Assembly: GCA_003154855.1 (NCBI GenBank)
Contig: PMEV01000138.1
Span: forward strand, 1 to 8,411
From: Bryobacterales bacterium
GTDB lineage: Bacteria > Acidobacteriota > Terriglobia > Bryobacterales > Bryobacteraceae
Reading direction: 5' to 3'
Length of the DNA stretch: 8,411 bases
Part shown: positions 5,925 through 8,411 of the stretch, piece after piece
How positions within the stretch are numbered: position 1 is the first letter of the stretch
Layout of the letters: the number at the start of each line of letters is the position of its first letter
Made by a program: the position numbers and the translations under genes
Notes under the pieces: generated by a model
The model's input: the letters and a program-made list of their open reading frames with translations, nothing else
The model's database searches: none
What the model was told of the DNA's origin: nothing

Positions 5925-6140
5925 TTAACGGCCGAGCCGGCGGCGCTGGAGTTCGATGGCCTCCTGAGCTTCCCTTACCCGCTTGAGGATCTTCTTGCCG
6001 TCCACCGCAAAGAGGACTCCGCAGGCGGTGCATCGGATGCGCGGCGACAGGCCGAGGTCGGCGACGGTCAGCTCGCTTTTCTCCCCGCAGGAGGGGCAGG
6101 GAATGTTCACGGTTGCTTCAGGATCGAGGTTGATAGCCAT
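5925..6140 (-). CDS. Small zinc-ribbon protein
   Basis: A 71-residue protein with two cysteine pairs, C15/C18 (CPSCGEKSEL) and C37/C40 (CTACGVLF), separated by 18 residues: the pattern of a one-zinc ribbon (CX2C-X18-CX2C). Residues 48-71 are a charged, probably helical tail ending in QRRRLGR. Its role is unknown; such small ribbons often act in nucleic-acid or protein contacts. I use the ATG at 6140. A TTG at 6194 would add 18 residues that look like translated promoter, including the TTGACA, so I reject it. There is no Shine-Dalgarno sequence before the ATG, and the best -10 lies so close that the mRNA could be leaderless. It is divergent from the glycoside hydrolase gene, 84 bases apart. 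No terminator is clear after its stop. Intact cysteines and a sensible composition support a real gene, but it is short. Confidence 0.75.
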   Translation of the reverse strand: MAINLDPEATVNIPCPSCGEKSELTVADLGLSPRIRCTACGVLFAVDGKKILKRVREAQEAIELQRRRLGR

Positions 6141-6148
6141 GGCAGGGT

Positions 6149-6178
6149 AGGGTAGCGAAATGAGGAGGCCCGTGTCAA
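6149..6178 (-). promoter_or_regulatory. Possible promoter of the zinc-ribbon gene
   Basis: A perfect TTGACA -35 (minus strand, 6178-6173) is followed after 18 bases by TACCCT, a weak -10 with three of six consensus bases. Transcription would start at about 6142-6140, at or within a few bases of the ATG at 6140. That fits the missing ribosome binding site and suggests a leaderless message. Confidence 0.35.
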
Positions 6179-6189
6179 ACAGTCGGGTG

Positions 6190-6195
6190 TACAAT
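6190..6195 (+). promoter_or_regulatory. Possible -10 element of the glycoside hydrolase gene
   Basis: TACAAT matches the -10 consensus at five of six positions and lies 29 bases before the ATG at 6225. No matching -35 is seen at 16-18 bases, so it would need an activator or an alternative sigma factor. The leader would hold the AGGGGG ribosome site. Confidence 0.25.
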
Positions 6196-6224
6196 CGGGG
6201 GGCGACCGGTTAGGGGGTCCTGAG

Positions 6225-8411
6225 ATGAGAATTCGAGGCACGCCTTCGCGGCGGGGGACGGGGAGGCCGGCCCCGGTTTGTTGGGCGGTTCTGAGTGTGT
6301 TGCCGCTCCTGGTCGGGTGTCCAGGAGAAACGCCCCAGCCGGCGCCGGCGCCGGGGCCAATCACCATATCGCTCTCGGCCAGTTCGATCACCGTGCTGCC
6401 GGATGGCACGCCGGCCTCGGTTGACGTCACAGTGCAACGTCCGTCGGGCAACATCGACGCGATCACGCTCAGCACGACTCCCGTGCCGGGCATCACGGCG
6501 CAGATCGCTTCGCCGGGAACGGGCAACAGTGGCCAGGTGGTTTTCACTGTGCAGAATGAGCCGGCCGGGCAAATCACCGTGAGCGTGGTGGCCGCGGAGG
6601 GGAGCGCGAGTACGAGCGCCTCCCTGGTCCTGGACGTGGCCGTCATGGCGACCGTAAGCTCGCAGGCGAACACGGGCGCCGGATTCAACGGCAGGCTGCA
6701 GAACTTCATGGCGACGTCGTTTCAGCCAGCCGAGTGGGACTATCAGTTTTTCGCCAACCACCCTGGCGCGGCCACATCTCTGGGGAACTTGCAATCGCAG
6801 CACATCCGGCTGCAGCCGATATCGGAGGCCGTTCCACAGAAAGCCGACCAGAGCTGGGACTTCACGATTCTCGACGCGATCGTCAATCCCGTGATCCAAG
6901 TCGCCGACAAGAGCCCCGAGTTGCAGCTTGCCACCGCTCCGGCGTGGATGAACGACTCGAACGGGTACCTGATGCCGGCGCACTTCGCCGACTTTGCAGC
7001 TTACGCCGCCAACGTCGTGAGGTACTACAACACCACCGCCGGCTTTAAGGACTCAAACGGCGTCACGCATGTTCATTCGGCGACGAATCCCACGCCTATC
7101 GCCTGGTGGGGGATTTTCAACGAGCCAAACATCAACGGGCTGTCCGCCACGGAGTACGTGAACCTGTACAACGTGGTGGTGCCGGCCATGCAGGCCGCCG
7201 GGTCGCTGGTTCCCCTGAAGTTCGTCGCGATCGAGCTTTCGGATTGGGGGAACGAGCCGCAACTTTTCCTTCCGCCATTCGTGAACGGAGCGACGGCTCA
7301 GGTGGACGCCATCGGCACGCACTACTACTCGTCCTGCAACCAATCGGATTCCGACACGGCTGTGTTGGCTCAAATCACGAGCACGTTCGTGCCGCACGTC
7401 GAGTACATCTACCAGGAGTTGAAGACCGTTCCGCGCCTGGCGGAGGTTCCCGTGTGGGTGACCGAGAACAACGTGAACGCGGATTATCAAGGGGCGAATG
7501 GGTATAGCCAGTGTAACCCGGGGCAGAAGTTCGTCCTCGATCAGCGTGGCACCAGCGCGTTCTTCGCGGCCTGGCGGCCTTACCTTTTCTCTCAACTGGG
7601 AAAGGCCGGAGCGCAATCCCTCTATCACTGGGATTTCGACGCGGATGCACAGTACAGCGAGATGGATTACACGACGGGCAACATCTATCTCAGCTACTGG
7701 GTGGATTACTACCTGCAGCGCTACTTTCCTTTCTGCGATCCGGGCGGGCCGCCGCCGGGCTGCACCAGCACCGGTTCCACGATCCTGCAATCCACTTCAA
7801 CGGAGCAGCCGGCGACGCAAACCGTGGAGTTGCTGGCGACCAGGAACGCGGACGGCTCGGTGGTGCTGATGATGTCGGACCACGCGGTGAGCCACCCCAG
7901 CGACAATAACGGAAAGGGAGCGCCCCGGACGGTGATGTTGGATATATCCGCGCTGGGTCCGTTTACGACGGGCACGCAACTGACGCTGGACGCGAATACT
8001 GACCCCGCCGCCGGCCCGGTCGCAACGGGCATCACGCCAGCCGCCCGGATGACGGTCAAGCTGGCTGGGTACGGCACCACTTTTCTGACGCTCTCGAGCG
8101 GGACGGCGTCGCCGGTGACGGCTGCCGAGGCCAGATCCTTGGCCGGAGATGCTCTGGCCGGAGCCGGGGGCAGCTTGCCCGCATCCGATGCATCCGCCAG
8201 CGCCCCTCCGACGCTGGTCTTTTCCACGAACCCGCCGGTAGTAGCATTCGGGCTGCCGGTTACGCTCACCTGGTCGGCGACGGGCGCGGCCTCCTGTGTC
8301 GCCACCGGGGATTGGTCGGGGCCGCGGCCGGTCGAGGGATCGCTGACGGTTGTTCCTGTGGTGGCCGGGACCTATGGCTACGTTCTGTCCTGCACAGGGC
8401 CGGGCGGGAGC
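6225..8411 (+). CDS. Lipoprotein glycoside hydrolase of clan GH-A (GH39-like) with Ig-like modules, 3' end beyond window
   Basis: A secreted glycan-cleaving enzyme, open for 729 codons to the right edge. AGGGGG lies 7-8 bases before the ATG. Residues 1-32 form a lipoprotein signal with lipobox LVGC (29-32). Gly at +3 and no Asp at +2 suggest sorting to the outer membrane. About residues 46-140 look like an Ig-like beta domain (ITISLSASSITVLPDGTP onward). About 150-500 look like a TIM-barrel catalytic domain with WGIFNEPN: N299 and E300 as the likely acid/base. GTHYY (H366) follows, and VWVTENN carries E414, the likely nucleophile. The NEP motif, the histidine and a spacing of 114 residues recall family GH39, but GH5 or a new family is possible. 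A probable beta domain spans about 515-640. From about 660 comes an Ig-like module with LTWSATGAASCVATGDWSG, common in acidobacterial secreted proteins. The substrate is unknown, and no other carbohydrate gene is in view. Confidence 0.9.
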   Translation, partial: MRIRGTPSRRGTGRPAPVCWAVLSVLPLLVGCPGETPQPAPAPGPITISLSASSITVLPDGTPASVDVTVQRPSGNIDAITLSTTPVPGITAQIASPGTGNSGQVVFTVQNEPAGQITVSVVAAEGSASTSASLVLDVAVMATVSSQANTGAGFNGRLQNFMATSFQPAEWDYQFFANHPGAATSLGNLQSQHIRLQPISEAVPQKADQSWDFTILDAIVNPVIQVADKSPELQLATAPAWMNDSNGYLMPAHFADFAAYAANVVRYYNTTAGFKDSNGVTHVHSATNPTPIAWWGIFNEPNINGLSATEYVNLYNVVVPAMQAAGSLVPLKFVAIELSDWGNEPQLFLPPFVNGATAQVDAIGTHYYSSCNQSDSDTAVLAQITSTFVPHVEYIYQELKTVPRLAEVPVWVTENNVNADYQGANGYSQCNPGQKFVLDQRGTSAFFAAWRPYLFSQLGKAGAQSLYHWDFDADAQYSEMDYTTGNIYLSYWVDYYLQRYFPFCDPGGPPPGCTSTGSTILQSTSTEQPATQTVELLATRNADGSVVLMMSDHAVSHPSDNNGKGAPRTVMLDISALGPFTTGTQLTLDANTDPAAGPVATGITPAARMTVKLAGYGTTFLTLSSGTASPVTAAEARSLAGDALAGAGGSLPASDASASAPPTLVFSTNPPVVAFGLPVTLTWSATGAASCVATGDWSGPRPVEGSLTVVPVVAGTYGYVLSCTGPGGS

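Noticed and set aside
6246..6280. A twin-arginine signal in the hydrolase (SRRGTG, residues 8-13)
   Set aside because: The motif lacks the usual Phe and Leu after the arginines, and a perfect lipobox follows the hydrophobic stretch, so a standard lipoprotein signal explains it.
6210..6983. Long minus-strand frames opposite the glycoside hydrolase (also 7053-7790 and 7721-8305)
   Set aside because: The plus-strand frame is open for 729 codons with a lipobox and catalytic motifs; the antisense frames are Arg/His-rich shadows.

Overview
The window looks like chromosomal DNA of a high-GC Gram-negative bacterium. Several features point to Acidobacteriota, possibly of the Solibacter/Bryobacter type: a long TolC-like protein with a Ser/Thr-rich insert, a Pro-Gln-Tyr-rich single-pass membrane protein, secreted proteins ending in an Ig-like module with a 'TWSATGAASC' signature, and a Tat-exported molybdo-hydroxylase. 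This placement is inference from protein style, not from a marker gene. No rRNA, tRNA, CRISPR array, integrase or transposase is visible.

Layout. (1) Positions 1-2194, minus strand: a two-gene operon for a periplasmic xanthine dehydrogenase/aldehyde oxidase-type enzyme. The Tat-signal [2Fe-2S] subunit comes first and overlaps the molybdopterin subunit by 8 bases; the latter runs off the left edge. An extended -10 promoter with a perfect dyad over its -35 region precedes the operon. (2) Positions 2265-4204, minus strand: a TolC-family outer membrane efflux protein ending in a strong intrinsic terminator that separates it from the operon. (3) Positions 4300-5328, plus strand: a divergent gene with a very good promoter and ribosome binding site, encoding a QPPYxG-repeat membrane protein, followed by a GC-rich hairpin. 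(4) Positions 5329-5924: about 600 bases with no convincing gene but several inverted and tandem repeats. (5) Positions 5925-6140, minus strand: a 71-residue zinc-ribbon protein, possibly translated from a nearly leaderless mRNA. (6) Positions 6225-8411, plus strand: a large lipoprotein glycoside hydrolase of clan GH-A with Ig-like modules, running off the right edge.

Four of the six proteins are predicted to act in the envelope or outside the cell (periplasmic oxidoreductase pair, outer membrane channel, surface lipoprotein hydrolase), and a fifth is an inner membrane protein. They sit in at least four separate transcription units, and nothing in the sequence ties them into one pathway. I do not see convincing evidence of a new multi-gene system. 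The items most worth a second look are the dyad at the molybdoenzyme promoter, the repeat-rich gap at 5329-5924, the QPPYxG-repeat protein and the unassigned GH-A hydrolase.
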